From the NCBI GenBank assembly GCA_916048095.2, contig OU696597.1:6064485-6128484 (forward strand): DNA of 64,000 nucleotides, written 5' to 3'. Below, piece by piece: positions 47,519-58,903 of this stretch (its first letter is position 1; each line of letters starts with the position of its first letter). A program made the position numbers and the translations under genes. This DNA is from Sacculina carcini (taxonomy: Eukaryota; Arthropoda; Thecostraca; Sacculinidae). The notes under the pieces are model-generated. The model saw nothing but the letters and a program-made list of their open reading frames with translations. It searched no databases and was not told where the DNA came from.

Positions 47519-48499
47519 GTGAATACCGAAAACAATGGCGCACCCCAGCCGCTAACCGAATTTTTCGGAGATGATGTAGATGAATCTAATGAAATGAGTA
47601 TGTGTGATACGCTCAACACTGAGTACGGAACTTATGACTTGGACAGTTTTAAACAAAAATCTGCTTCTTTCAAAAGTAAGCTTTCTGTAATCCATATAAA
47701 TGCTAGAAGCCTGAGAGCAAATTTTGACGATGTTCTGATGTTTCTAAATGACCTGGAAACCGTTGTGGACATAATTGCTGTAACAGAGACATGGTTCGAT
47801 GATAACACTCCACTAGAGTATTTCCAAATTTATGGTTATCAGTTATTTTCTTTGCACAGAACAAATTGCAAGGGAGGTGGCGTAGCCTTGTACGCACGGG
47901 ACGTCTACAATCCAGTCCTGGTACTGGAAAGCACACAGAAAGTTGAAAATCTCTACGAATGTGTCACTATAAAATGTAAAGTAGGAAATATAAGCGTCGT
48001 GGTGTCATCGGTTTATAGGATGCCCTCATCCAGTATAGAAGACTTCAATTCCAACTTGTCGGACCTGTTTGAAAATTGTAACGCGAAAAATTGCTTCATA
48101 CTAGGCGATTTTAACGTTAACACTTTGAACATAGAACAAACGCATACAATACACTTTCTGAACGCTATGTACAGTCTCGGTTTTCTACCGCTTATAAAAA
48201 CGCCAACTAGGATAACCCAAAACTCTGCTACTTTAATCGACAACATTTTTTGTAATTCAGTGGATATAACCTTGATTGCAGGCACGATCTGTTACGATTT
48301 AAGTGACCATACACCGATATTTGTGATTGCAAATCTTCAAAAAAACGAAATACAATCGCGAAAACGCGCTTATTTTCGGGAAATGAATCACGTACAACAG
48401 GAGAAGTTTTGCTATTTGTTGCGCAACTATGATTGGCAGTCCGTGAAGTGCGAGGATGCTAACTCCTCTTTCGATTGTTTTTTAGGAATTTTTTTTTAA
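47519..48499 (+). CDS. LINE-F APE endonuclease region
   Basis: A 326-codon frame carrying the apurinic/apyrimidinic endonuclease domain that nicks target DNA for target-primed reverse transcription. Visible motifs: INARSL, TETWFDD, GGGVALYARD, GDFNVN, and SDHTPI with the catalytic His. The start codon is only the first ATG of the open frame; the family ORF2 start may lie slightly upstream. The frame is lost at 48499 and continues in another frame from 48475. Confidence 0.75.
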   Translation: MNTENNGAPQPLTEFFGDDVDESNEMSMCDTLNTEYGTYDLDSFKQKSASFKSKLSVIHINARSLRANFDDVLMFLNDLETVVDIIAVTETWFDDNTPLEYFQIYGYQLFSLHRTNCKGGGVALYARDVYNPVLVLESTQKVENLYECVTIKCKVGNISVVVSSVYRMPSSSIEDFNSNLSDLFENCNAKNCFILGDFNVNTLNIEQTHTIHFLNAMYSLGFLPLIKTPTRITQNSATLIDNIFCNSVDITLIAGTICYDLSDHTPIFVIANLQKNEIQSRKRAYFREMNHVQQEKFCYLLRNYDWQSVKCEDANSSFDCFLGIFF

Positions 48500-48913
48500 A
48501 GTTAACTGATGAATGTTTCCCCATGAAAGAAGTAACATACAGCCGAACAAAAAACCAGCCTTGGCTCACTAAAGGTCTAAAAACCTCTTGTAAACGAAAA
48601 CTGAGGCTATATAATCAGTGCATTCGGAACCCTGATATACAACCCGTTTACAAAAATTATAGAAACAGGCTAACCAGTTTATTGCATCTCGCTAAGCGTC
48701 GCTATTATGAAGAAAAGATGATAGAGTACAAACACAACATGAAGAAAACATGGGATACAATAAATGATGTCCTCAAAAAGAAGAACAGAACTGAGCAGCC
48801 TGACACCTTGTAGTGAAAATATAGATGTATTCAATGAAGATGATGACGACAATGAAATGATGGCACTGAAATGCACTCTTGAAAACAAAACTTATAATAA
48901 ACAATAAACACTT

Positions 48914-51900
48914 TGTGGTCTCGCACCAACCACAATTACAAATACACCACCAACACACGAACACCACCAACACTCACAACGCTCAAAACCAGACTCCTTG
49001 TAGCTCGCTTCAGCCACACGTACAGGCGTCACACGTCACAATGTCAAAGTACACTGACCAATCAGAACACAGTACGCGAGTCACGTGACAAGCCAAGTCA
49101 CATGAACCATACGCACACGCAGACATATACACGCACATACACGGTAACTCGCATTCATGGAAAAGAGCAGGCACACCATTCGCGCACTTGAACATACACA
49201 TACATACAGACATACAAACACACCTACGCGGTTACACGATTTCATCACACTGTACATACACAATACGAATACCTATTACATGCCCCCATGGTGTTCACAC
49301 CAATCAAATACAATACATAATCGAACCAATACAGCGGCAACAAAACCTACACATGATACAGGCAATCAATAATTAAAACTAGTGCATAACATAGTCACGG
49401 TGCCAGGCAGGAGCTCTTCTCTGTCGCGTAGGGCGGCTGTGACTCACCGATTCACTGGCTTCTGCAGACACAGCATCACCGTCGTCACCGCTACGAGGTC
49501 TGAGGTCGCGCACGTGACGCAGCATGCCGTCCACCTCGACCACCTGGTCAGACGCCACCGCCGTAACACGACCCTCGACAGACGGTTGAGTGCACCTTGT
49601 ACCACTGTTGCGCACCCACACTGGATCACCGGTGTCAAATGCATCAGTTGTCTGACGCGGCGTCATACACGCTCCCTGTTCACCCACAATATCACGCCAA
49701 TGATAGTTGTACAGTACGTGTGCAGGCGTTCCCTTGCGGTCACTGAAAGGACTCGTATTATACAGATGTACAGCTTCACCGATGGAACAGTTCTTGCGAG
49801 CAGCAATCACCTTCACAGTGCGATGATTCCTTTCTATAATACCATTGCCACTGGGTCTGTACGCCGCTCGAAATCGCACCTCTATACTCCACTTTGCTGC
49901 AAATGCTAGAAACTGCTGACTTCTGAATATAGTCGCATTGTCACACAATAGCTGAGTGGGGAAACCTCGCTCAAGGAACATCTCTTCAAGGTGTCTCGTG
50001 ATATTATCAGAGTCGGATCGCCTCAGCAATCGCCACAAAGAAAATCTTGATGGTCCACAGTCAATCACGGACAGATATTCTTGACGTATGACGTGCATTG
50101 TGATGTTTTGGTTGATACTGGCTGCAGTAAATGTTTGATATACGCTGCACTATGCAGAGAGCAATCTAAGGCATATACTGATCTAGTTCTGATCAACGGG
50201 TCAAGACAAGAATGTGAAGGTGTGACAAGTGTGCGACTGCGGGACGCATTTGGTCGTGTAGTTATTGTTGAAGCTATTGTTGTGAATTTTCGTCCGTTGA
50301 ATTACAATTTCGTTCTTGGTATGAATGGTGTAAGATCTTTTGGTGGTGTCGCAGTGAATGGAAATGGGCAGGTCAAGTTTGGACCCACCGATTCACACCG
50401 ACAGTGTACAAGCCAGTCTCTGATAGAGCGAGCTGCAGGATTGATGATTACGGCACCCAGAAGTGTATTGTTGGAACAGAAGGATTTTACAGTTTATTTT
50501 GACGAACAACATCTCACATGGAAAGCTGCATGGAAATGGCGGTCCACTGAGCCTGACTACCTTCATAACAGAGTAGCTACGTACAATGTGAAGCAGTGTG
50601 CTCGTCGTGAGTATGAAGACGAAATTCAGAAGTGGATAAGCAATGGCTGGCTAAGAGAGTACGATGAGCAGGAGATGGGTCCTCCAAAAGGCTTAATCCC
50701 CCTCATGGCGGTTATTCAGACCAATAAGAACAAAGTCCGGCCCGTGTGTGATTTCAGGGAGCTGAACGGCCACATTACATCGTACACAGGGTCCGCTGAT
50801 GTGTGTGCAAATAAGCTGCGCCAGTGGCGGCGTCGTGGCAGTAATGCAGCAGTGCTGGACTTGGAAAAAGCATATCTGCAAATTCACGTCGAAAAGGAGT
50901 TGTGGCCATATCAGACAGTGATATTTGACGGCAAGCGATACTGCTTAACGAGGATGGGTTTCGGTCTGAGTGTGGCACCCGCCGTTCTGCAGACAATACT
51001 GGATTATGTGTTGAAGCAAGATGAGTGTGTGAGCGCAGGGACTTCCGCTTATCTGGATGATATTTTTGTTGACCTCAATGTAGTCAGCGCGGAAAAAGTG
51101 CGTGGTCTTCTTGGAAAATATGGTTTGGTGAGCAAGAAACCGGACAACCTGAGAGATGGTGCTCGTGTGCTGGGTCTGAGAGTGTCGAGAAAGAATGGAG
51201 ATATGGTTTGGAGTCGAGACAACAAAATCGACCCACCACCGGCAGATCTAACGCGCCGAAACGTATTTTCGTGGTGCGGTAAGCTGGTAGGCCACATGCC
51301 GGTCTGTGGCTCGCTAAGAATTTTGACAGCGTTTGCTAAACGGCGAGCCAATCAGCTTACAAAAGGCTGGGACGACCGAATTGACGACGATAACCAAATT
51401 CGCGATATGTTAGCCTTCATTGACAAACAAGTGCGGCAAGTAGATCCTGTGGGAGGTCACTGGAGTGTTAACTCAAAAAAGGCAACAATATGGACCGACG
51501 CGAGCTCTTTGGCACTCGGAGTTATGCTCGAAGTCGACGGAGATATTGTTGAAGACGCCTCGTGGTTGAGATCAGACAAGACAGCTCACATAAATATGGC
51601 GGAATTGGACGCTGCAATTCGCGGGATCAATATGGCGGTGAGCTGGAATATGACCAACCTCTTGATCAAATCCGACTCTGTCACAGTGTGTCGATGGATT
51701 AGCGACATTTTGAGTGGCAGGACGCGGGTGCGCACCAAGGCACAGAACGAGCTGTTGATTCGTCGTAGATTAAACATAGTAAAACAATTAGCCGACGAAC
51801 TTGAATTGATAATTGATGTGGAGCTGGTACCATCAAAGAAAAACCGCGCCGATTTGCTGACTCGTGTGCCGCAGAAATGGCTGACTGAAAGTGCTTCTGC

Positions 51901-52401
51901 CGCTGCAACCGTTGTACCACGTGATGACACGGTGAACATACGCAAAATTCACGAGCGTGCCGGACACCCTGGCGTGCGGAGAACACTATTTTTTGCGCGG
52001 AGGGAGTGTTCTTCACCGGTATCCAGAAGACAAGTGAAAAACGTGGTGGCGAGTTGTAACACTTGCCAATCAATCGATCCTGCCCCGCGAAAATGGCCAA
52101 GAGGTGAGTTATCAGTTGGAGAGATATGGCACAGACTCGCTATAGACGTCACACACTTTCAAGGTCAAAGTACACTGACCAATCAGAACACAGTACGCGA
52201 GTCACGTGACAAGCCAAGTCACATGAACCATACGCACACGCAGACATATACACGCACATACACGGTAACTCGCATTCATGGAAAAGAGCAGGCACACCAT
52301 TCGCGCACTTGAACATACACATACATACAGACATACAAACACACCTACGCGGTTACACGATTTCATCACACTGTACATACACAATACGAATACCTATTAC
52401 A
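48914..52401 (+). mobile_element. Ty3/Gypsy-like element, young but rearranged (Gypsy-B copy 3)
   Basis: Inserted in LINE-F. Left LTR 48914-49280 (TGTGGTC...CTATTACA). The right LTR is present only as its last 238 bp (52164-52401), identical by eye to 49043-49280, which indicates a recent insertion. Between them a plus-strand protease (LVDTGCSKC), RT (SAYLDDIFVD) and RNase H region spans 50098-52160, while an integrase region lies on the opposite strand at 49379-50098. Gag is absent. The element is structurally scrambled and therefore broken, although its coding pieces look fresh. Confidence 0.85.
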
Positions 52402-54176
52402 CACCTTTAAACATAACAACTGCTTAATAAAAGGTGAAAAAGACATAGCTGATGGTTTCAACAATTTCTTCGTGAACATTGGGAGAGAATTAGAATCGAA
52501 AATACCTATACATTCGAAACAATTACCGCAAAGTATCCACATAAATGAAAACACAATGTTTGTTCGACCAACTGATAGAAATGAAATTCGGAATATCATT
52601 AAACTGAGCGCCAGCAAAAACTCCTACGATTACTATGGCCTTAACATGAAAATTGTCAAACTATCTTGTGATTTCATTTTAGAACCTTTAGAGTATATAA
52701 TTAACCAATCTTTGAGCCAAGGGATATTTCCAGAAAAAATGAAAATTTCCAAAGTTGTTCCGATTTTTAAAAATGGCGACAAAACATTGTTCACAAATTA
52801 TAGGCCGATATCACTACTATCACAGTTTAAATCACAGTTATATCAATTATATTAATCAGTTATTCAGTATTATCAGTTATTTAATTATATCACAGTTTAT
52901 CAAAGATCTTAGAAAAAGTCTTTGACAAACGATTGAGCGACTTCTTGAAAAAAATTTCTATCATCGACCAATGTCAGTATGGATTCCAGTCAGGAAAGAG
53001 TGTAAATCATGCTCTTCTGGACGCACTAAATTATATTACTGATGCCATCGACAAAAAGCTCATAACTGTAGGGGTGTTTGTTGATCTAAAAAAAGCCTTC
53101 GATACGGTAAACCACAAAATTCTTCTCAAAAAGCTCGAACAGTACGGAATCAGGGGACAAGGTCACAAATGGCTGACTAGCTACCTCGAATCTCGTAAAC
53201 AAACTGTGTGTTTCAATAATTCAAAAACTTACTCTGAAGTCATGGACATTGCTTGTGGTGTTCCTCAAGGATCGATTTTGGGACCTAAACTCTTCATCAT
53301 ATACATAAATGACCTTTTTCAAGTGCCAATGAATTGCAAAAGAGTTCTGTTTGCAGATGACACCACATTATTTTTCTCAGGCTCAGACATGTGTGTACTC
53401 AGACGAACCATCACCGAAAATTTGAATACCTTGGTAACCTGGCTTAATGTTAATAAGCTTACTCTAAACGTTGAAAAAACGGTTTCAGTAGTTTTCAGCA
53501 AAACAAAAACTGATACAAAATTGCCGCTCGAAATAAACTCAGTGCAAATCAAACAACTGAATGAGGCAAAATTCCTGGGAGTGTATATAGATAGAGATCT
53601 AAGCTGGAAGCCTCAAATTAAAATGCAAACCTCCAAATTAGCCAAACTTGCTTTTTTATCAGGAAAATCAGGCAATCACTGAATGAACAAACATCTATAA
53701 CTGTCTACAAAACACTGGTTCAACCTGTTCTAAATTACTGTGATGAGACATGGGGCTCTACGTACAAACATTCCATAAAATGTATCACAACTCTGCAAAA
53801 AAGAATTATAAGATCCATCGGTTGTCTGAAACACTCTGAGACTACTGAACCTTTACGGAAAAAGTACAGTCTATTATTATTTGATGAATTGGTGCAGCTC
53901 AACATTGGATGCCTTATGTACAAAATTCACAAGGGGAACATTCCGAAAAATCTTAGCTTTCAGAAATCAGAAATCAGAAATGTATTGCCACTTTATACAA
54001 CAAAGTATTGGCATGGATGAAAATATACATACAAATCACACAATGTACACACAAATGAAAATGCAACATAAAAAAAAAAAAAAAAAAAAAAAACTTTGGA
54101 TCACAGCGGGATAAGACACACAAGAGTCACACAAAAATACGTATACAACAGAAGAACGAATGATATCGGTGTGGGC

Positions 54177-57068
54177 TCATGAATCTATGTACACATCCAA
54201 AAGATGTTTATATAATTTGCTGCTGAAAGATTTATAGGAGCTGGAAGATTTAATTGAACGGGGAAGTTTATTGTACAGACGGGGGGCAATGTATTGGAAG
54301 GATTTGGAAGACCATGATGACTCGGAAACTGCTCGGGGTTCTAGAAGGGCGCTAGATGATCGAGTGTTAGTGTTGTGTGAGACTGGCACTACCAGCTCCT
54401 TCAGATAGGGTGGAGGATAGGGGGAGTTGATCAATTTGAAAGTGAGACAGCATATTTTGTGTTGGGTCATATATTTAAAAGGAAGCCATCTCAATGTTTT
54501 TAGGTGTCGAGAGGTAGGATGACGGGAAGGAAGTCTGAAAACAAAACGGCACGATTGGTTGAGAATAGATTGGAAGGAAGAAATGTCTTTTTTTGGTAGA
54601 GAATAGAACAAAGAGGAACAATAATTTAGATGGGGGAAAATAAAGGCATTAATTAGAGCAATGGAGGAACGTTGATCTAGGTATTTACGCGACATATAGA
54701 GGTTACGTAGTATATAGCGACACTTTCGTAAAGTGATTTTAATGTGGTGAGAGAAGCTGAGTGAGGCATCAATATATACACCAAGACTTTTAACTTGTGG
54801 CAGTATTTTCAGTTGGTTCACTTGGAAATCCATACAAGGGGTTTGCAATAGTAGGAATTGGGTTTTAGAGTGGTTAATAACAAGTGATCTAGAGGAAGCC
54901 CAGGAATTGATAGCGTTGAATATGTTAGGAATATCGTTCTCGCGAAAAGCAGGTAAATATATTTGTATATCGTCGGCAAAGAGGTGATAAGATAGAGACA
55001 TGGATCGGAGGAGAGGACAAATGGAGTACATGAAAATGTTGAACAAAATGGGACCGAGGATAGATCCTTGAGGGACACCAGAAGTGATTGGATGTGAAGG
55101 GGACTCATCGGAATCAATTTGGACAGAAAAGCTACGGTCGGATAGGTAAGAAATGAACAGTGAAAGAGCAGAATCAGATATACCAAATGAACGAAGATCC
55201 TGGATGAGGACAGAATGATCAACTAAATCAAAAGCTGAGGAAAGGTCGATTAAAATAAGGATAATTGGAGTTTTAGATGAAAACTGTTGGAGAACGTCAT
55301 TTTGAATTTTGAGAAGAGCGGTTTCGGTGGATCTATGTTTGATAAAACCAGATTGAAATTGATCGACAAAATTGTTATCCATGATATAATGCGATAATTG
55401 TTTGTAAATTGCAGCTTCAATAATTTTGGCTGAGAATGTTAGAAGGGAAATGGGGCGATAATTTGCTGTAGAAAACGTGTCTAAATTAGGTTTTTTTAGT
55501 ATAGGTTTGACAACCGCGTGTTTTGAAGCGAGGAATGAGCCTTGGAGGAAGGAACTGTTGATGAGGTGGGTATAAAAAGGGGCTAATAAGTAGATACTTT
55601 TTGAAATCTTTCCATAGCAAATGGGATTTCGAGGGCATGACGAAGGTCTTGTTTTCCTTAGAATTTGTAAGGTGTCGAAAAAAGTTAATTGGTCAAATGA
55701 CTGTAAAGGATTCACTGCACTTTTAACTACTGTGTGAGGTACTGGTGCTGGGGACGAGTTAATTCCCAAAAGAGAAGAAGCCTTAGATATGAGGAAATTT
55801 GCAAACTCTTTCGCAGTGAATGAGGGAGATATACGAGTCTGTTTACCAATGAGTTTGTTTAGCAAGCACCACCGAGAACAAGAATGACTATTGGCGAGCA
55901 GATTTGAAACCCTATCAACTTTGAATTTCTCGAGAGATGATATATAGGCTCGACGATATGAGGTAAATGCTTCCCAGTCGGCATTGCAACGAGTACGAGA
56001 CCAAACCCGCTCAAGTTTGCGCAACTCCCTCCTAGATTGTATGATATTTTTTGGAAGATCTAGTTTTTTAGGGGAAGTCAAGGTTTTAATGTGTTTGATA
56101 GGAAAAAGCAAATCTCGGATAGCAGAAAGCCGCGAGTCTAAAAATGACTCCAGGAGTTCAGCAGGTACATTTAAGAAGCTAAGAGGCGGAAGGAACTGAG
56201 CGAAGTAAAATGAGAACGTGCCATGATCATACACCCGATAATCATGGAAGGAAAAAGTTTTGGAATCCGCCTGGATTGTAGGAGTTGAATGGAGAGTAGG
56301 TAAGGTAATCAATAACAGGGAGTGGTCGGAAATGTTTTGATCAGGTGGCAGAACCTGCACTAGGGGGTTACTAGTGTTGGGCATGAAGAGAGGAGAGGGA
56401 ACGAGAACAACGTCTAGTGTGTGGCCAGATATATGCGTGGGACAATTTGGGAGTAGAGAAAGTGCATAAGAATCTATAAGAGATAGGAATCTGTGGGTCG
56501 ATGGAGTTGGAGGGGACACATTTGTCCAGAAATTAAAGTCCCCTAAGATAGCGAAAGAATCAGAAAATGTCGCAGTCAAATTCTCAATGAGTGCAGAGAA
56601 CTCATCGAAGAAAGCAGGCAATGTCCCTGCGTGATTATGCCTGTAGACAATAGAAATACAAAATATTTTGCCATAGGAGTAATGTGTGACTAGGGATAAG
56701 TATTCAAAGGATATGGGAACAAATGTGAGTGTTTGATGTTTGCGGGCAGAGTAAGGTTTGCGAAAAACTATACCAACACCACCGCCTTTGGAGTGATGTG
56801 ACGAGGAAGACCTCGACGCGTGCAAAAAAGAGTATGAGGAAGGTAAAGCCGCCAGGAAAGAGTTACATTCCAGATCTTGTAGCCAAGTTTCCGTGAGGCA
56901 AAGGAAGTCTAGGTCATATCTTGAAAGGAGATCAGTGAGGTAAGAAACCTTATTCCTGGCCGATCGAATGTTGAGAAGGCCAATTTGTGGCTTAATTTCC
57001 CATTCAGAGACACCAGGAATAATTGAAGTGACGGAAGGAAAGGTGGTGCGAGGGCTCACTGGGATCAA
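54177..57068 (-). CDS. LINE-E ORF2: APE endonuclease and reverse transcriptase, 963 aa
   Basis: Continuous frame. Endonuclease: LLNIRSARNK, LCLTETWLQD, GGGVGIVF, AILGDFNFW, SGHTLDVVL and SDHSLLLI, roughly residues 30-265, with all expected catalytic Asn, Glu, Asp and His positions. RT: NYRPISLLTFSAKIIE, QSGFIKHRSTETALL, LIDLSSAFDLVDH, SGVPQGSILGPILFN, YHLFADDIQIYL (active site) and SLGVYIDASL. A tail with CCLTFKLI and RLYNKLP follows. Length is normal for CR1/L2-group ORF2. No break was seen, so the protein could be functional. In the family it nicks target DNA and copies the LINE RNA at the nick. Start ATG 57068 is 11 bp after the ORF1 stop. Confidence 0.88.
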   Translation of the reverse strand: MIPVSPRTTFPSVTSIIPGVSEWEIKPQIGLLNIRSARNKVSYLTDLLSRYDLDFLCLTETWLQDLECNSFLAALPSSYSFLHASRSSSSHHSKGGGVGIVFRKPYSARKHQTLTFVPISFEYLSLVTHYSYGKIFCISIVYRHNHAGTLPAFFDEFSALIENLTATFSDSFAILGDFNFWTNVSPPTPSTHRFLSLIDSYALSLLPNCPTHISGHTLDVVLVPSPLFMPNTSNPLVQVLPPDQNISDHSLLLITLPTLHSTPTIQADSKTFSFHDYRVYDHGTFSFYFAQFLPPLSFLNVPAELLESFLDSRLSAIRDLLFPIKHIKTLTSPKKLDLPKNIIQSRRELRKLERVWSRTRCNADWEAFTSYRRAYISSLEKFKVDRVSNLLANSHSCSRWCLLNKLIGKQTRISPSFTAKEFANFLISKASSLLGINSSPAPVPHTVVKSAVNPLQSFDQLTFFDTLQILRKTRPSSCPRNPICYGKISKSIYLLAPFYTHLINSSFLQGSFLASKHAVVKPILKKPNLDTFSTANYRPISLLTFSAKIIEAAIYKQLSHYIMDNNFVDQFQSGFIKHRSTETALLKIQNDVLQQFSSKTPIILILIDLSSAFDLVDHSVLIQDLRSFGISDSALSLFISYLSDRSFSVQIDSDESPSHPITSGVPQGSILGPILFNIFMYSICPLLRSMSLSYHLFADDIQIYLPAFRENDIPNIFNAINSWASSRSLVINHSKTQFLLLQTPCMDFQVNQLKILPQVKSLGVYIDASLSFSHHIKITLRKCRYILRNLYMSRKYLDQRSSIALINAFIFPHLNYCSSLFYSLPKKDISSFQSILNQSCRFVFRLPSRHPTSRHLKTLRWLPFKYMTQHKICCLTFKLINSPYPPPYLKELVVPVSHNTNTRSSSALLEPRAVSESSWSSKSFQYIAPRLYNKLPRSIKSSSSYKSFSSKLYKHLLDVYIDS

Positions 57069-57079
57069 AGCATTCAGAA

Positions 57080-58903
57080 TCAGTTTTTTGAATCCTCAGT
57101 ACGTTGTTTCAAGTCAACAATGGCGTCAACAAATGAAGGGCAAGATAGCGAGAAGGCGGAGTGGTGAGACATCAACCCTGCTAAACTACATCTGTAGCAT
57201 TTTGGGTTGCCACGATCATGACATTGGGAAGAAGGATGTGTGCCGGCACAGTGACCGCACCTAGGGGAGGATGGTCTGGAGCGACACTTGGAAGCACTGT
57301 GACCCAGGCCTAGGCACGATTTACAACAAGAAATCCAGTATCTAGAGTGTACAGGGAGACATGAAAGGTGGGCGTATACTCTGTCCCCAAGGACGCGTAT
57401 GGCATCTCGACAAATGGGGGTCACGGCAAAAACAGCACAGCGCGAATTAGACTTAGCGAAAGTGAAGAACAAGAACTTCATGCTTCCATCCTCTATGAAC
57501 GGGGAGAGCGACGGATTTTTGGCGGATATTGATTCAACAAGAGCATTGGAAGACAAACTAGGAGGAATGTTGGGAATGGTGATCTTAGGCGTAATAGGGG
57601 CTCGAGAAGGCTGTGATATGTCGGAATTTGGGAAAGATTTCGACAAGGAATTCATGGTCAATGCCACACCGGAGGCGGAGTCGCATTTGATCACAAATGC
57701 TGTCTCAGTTTTTGAGACACCCCTAATAGGGATATTGGATAGGGCAGACGCAATTTGCTCGCTTGACACAGAATCAGATTTCAGAATGCATGAGTACGAT
57801 GCATTTATCTTCGGAGCCAAACCACCCACCGCAGACAAATTACCGTTATGACCATCACAAAATGTTTTGCGGGTAGTGACGGCAGAGGTTACAGTACTTG
57901 CAGGCGCAGGTGCAGCAGTGGCGTCGACAGCAGCAGCAGTGGCGGCGACAGCAGCAGTGGCGGTGACAGCAGCAGTGGCGGCGACAGGAGCAGTGGCGGC
58001 GACAGGAGCAGTGGCGGCGACAGGAGCAGTGGCGGCGACAGCAGCAGCAGTGGCGTCGACAGGAGCAGCAGTGGCGTCGACAGGAGCAGCAGTGGCGGCG
58101 ACAGCAGCAGTGGCGGCGACAGGAGCAGTGGCGGTGACAAGAGCAGTGGCGGAGATAGGAGCAGTGGCGGCGACAGGAGCAGCAGTGGCGTCGACAGGAG
58201 CAGCAGTGGCGGCGACAGCAGCAGTTGCGTCCACAGGAGCAGCAGTGGCGGAGACAGGAGCAGTGGCGGCGACAGGATCAGCAGTGGCGGTGACAGGATC
58301 AGCGGTGGCGGTGAAAGGAGCAGCAGTGGCGGCGACAGGAGCAGTGGCGGCGACAGGATCATCAGTGGCGGCGACAGGAGGTATATTGGTGGCGTTATCA
58401 AGTGAATCCATAAACTCAGCCCTCAGTGCAGCAACAGCTGTGGATATCTTGGTGTCAATTTGTTTTTCGAGAGATGGACTCAACCCGGTGATGAGGCCAC
58501 CGTCAGAAGATCTTGTGAATGGGCGATGATTGTCAGCAATCAAGGATAACTTTTCATGGCAATCCATGCAGTGCCAACGGAGTGAAGATTTTGCGATTTG
58601 TCGCAGCAAACCTGCTGAGACATTGATGCACTTTTTGTGCAGGTGCTGCCCACAGAGTCCACACGAAATATCGCTGGACGGTGTGTTGCACACCGAACAA
58701 TCAGCGTTCGTCATTACAGGCATGGTGGGGTGGACGAATAGAGCAGACGAAAAACTGGTGAGAAAGAGCACAGCACAGGACAACGATGGCGACGGGTCGC
58801 ACACCGGACACGTGCACACAGACACACACACGAATGTACCCACGTACAAACCACTCGGATTGGCGCACTCACTTACGGGCACGCGACTGACACACTCGCT
58901 CAC
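57080..58903 (-). CDS. LINE-E ORF1: PHD-like finger, repeat region, zinc knuckles
   Basis: A 607-codon frame; the likelier start is the methionine at 58723 or 58714 (MPVMTNADCSVC), since the upstream 60 residues look like leader. The N-terminus has a PHD-type zinc finger (CSVC, CGLCGQHLHKKC, WHCMDC). The middle holds about 25-30 repeats of P-V-A-A-T-A type (57885-58390). The C-terminal part has an RNA-binding-like region and zinc knuckles (CKSCLGLGHSASKC, CGHCAGTHPSSQC, then CYRC). PHD-bearing ORF1 is known from CR1-group LINEs, whose ORF1 protein binds the element RNA. No break was seen. Confidence 0.85.
   Translation of the reverse strand: MSECVSRVPVSECANPSGLYVGTFVCVSVCTCPVCDPSPSLSCAVLFLTSFSSALFVHPTMPVMTNADCSVCNTPSSDISCGLCGQHLHKKCINVSAGLLRQIAKSSLRWHCMDCHEKLSLIADNHRPFTRSSDGGLITGLSPSLEKQIDTKISTAVAALRAEFMDSLDNATNIPPVAATDDPVAATAPVAATAAPFTATADPVTATADPVAATAPVSATAAPVDATAAVAATAAPVDATAAPVAATAPISATALVTATAPVAATAAVAATAAPVDATAAPVDATAAAVAATAPVAATAPVAATAPVAATAAVTATAAVAATAAAVDATAAPAPASTVTSAVTTRKTFCDGHNGNLSAVGGLAPKINASYSCILKSDSVSSEQIASALSNIPIRGVSKTETAFVIKCDSASGVALTMNSLSKSFPNSDISQPSRAPITPKITIPNIPPSLSSNALVESISAKNPSLSPFIEDGSMKFLFFTFAKSNSRCAVFAVTPICRDAIRVLGDRVYAHLSCLPVHSRYWISCCKSCLGLGHSASKCRSRPSSPRCGHCAGTHPSSQCHDRGNPKCYRCSLAGLMSHHSAFSLSCPSFVDAIVDLKQRTEDSKN
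57885..58390 (-). repeat. minisatellite in LINE-E ORF1, 18-21-bp units
   Basis: Units such as GTGGCGGCGACAGGAGCA in plus orientation, with length steps of 3 bp (an extra GCA), so the reading frame is kept. On the minus strand it encodes PVAATA/AVDATA. All frames on both strands are nearly free of stops across it. Confidence 0.9.

Noticed and set aside
54070-54094. Poly(A) tail marking the 3' end of LINE-F
   Set aside because: LINE-F coding continues after LINE-E at about 59 kb, so this A run is inside the element or at the LINE-E junction.
57848-58529. Long open frames on the plus strand over the 18-bp repeats
   Set aside because: Stop-free repeat antisense to LINE-E ORF1; no start context or domains.
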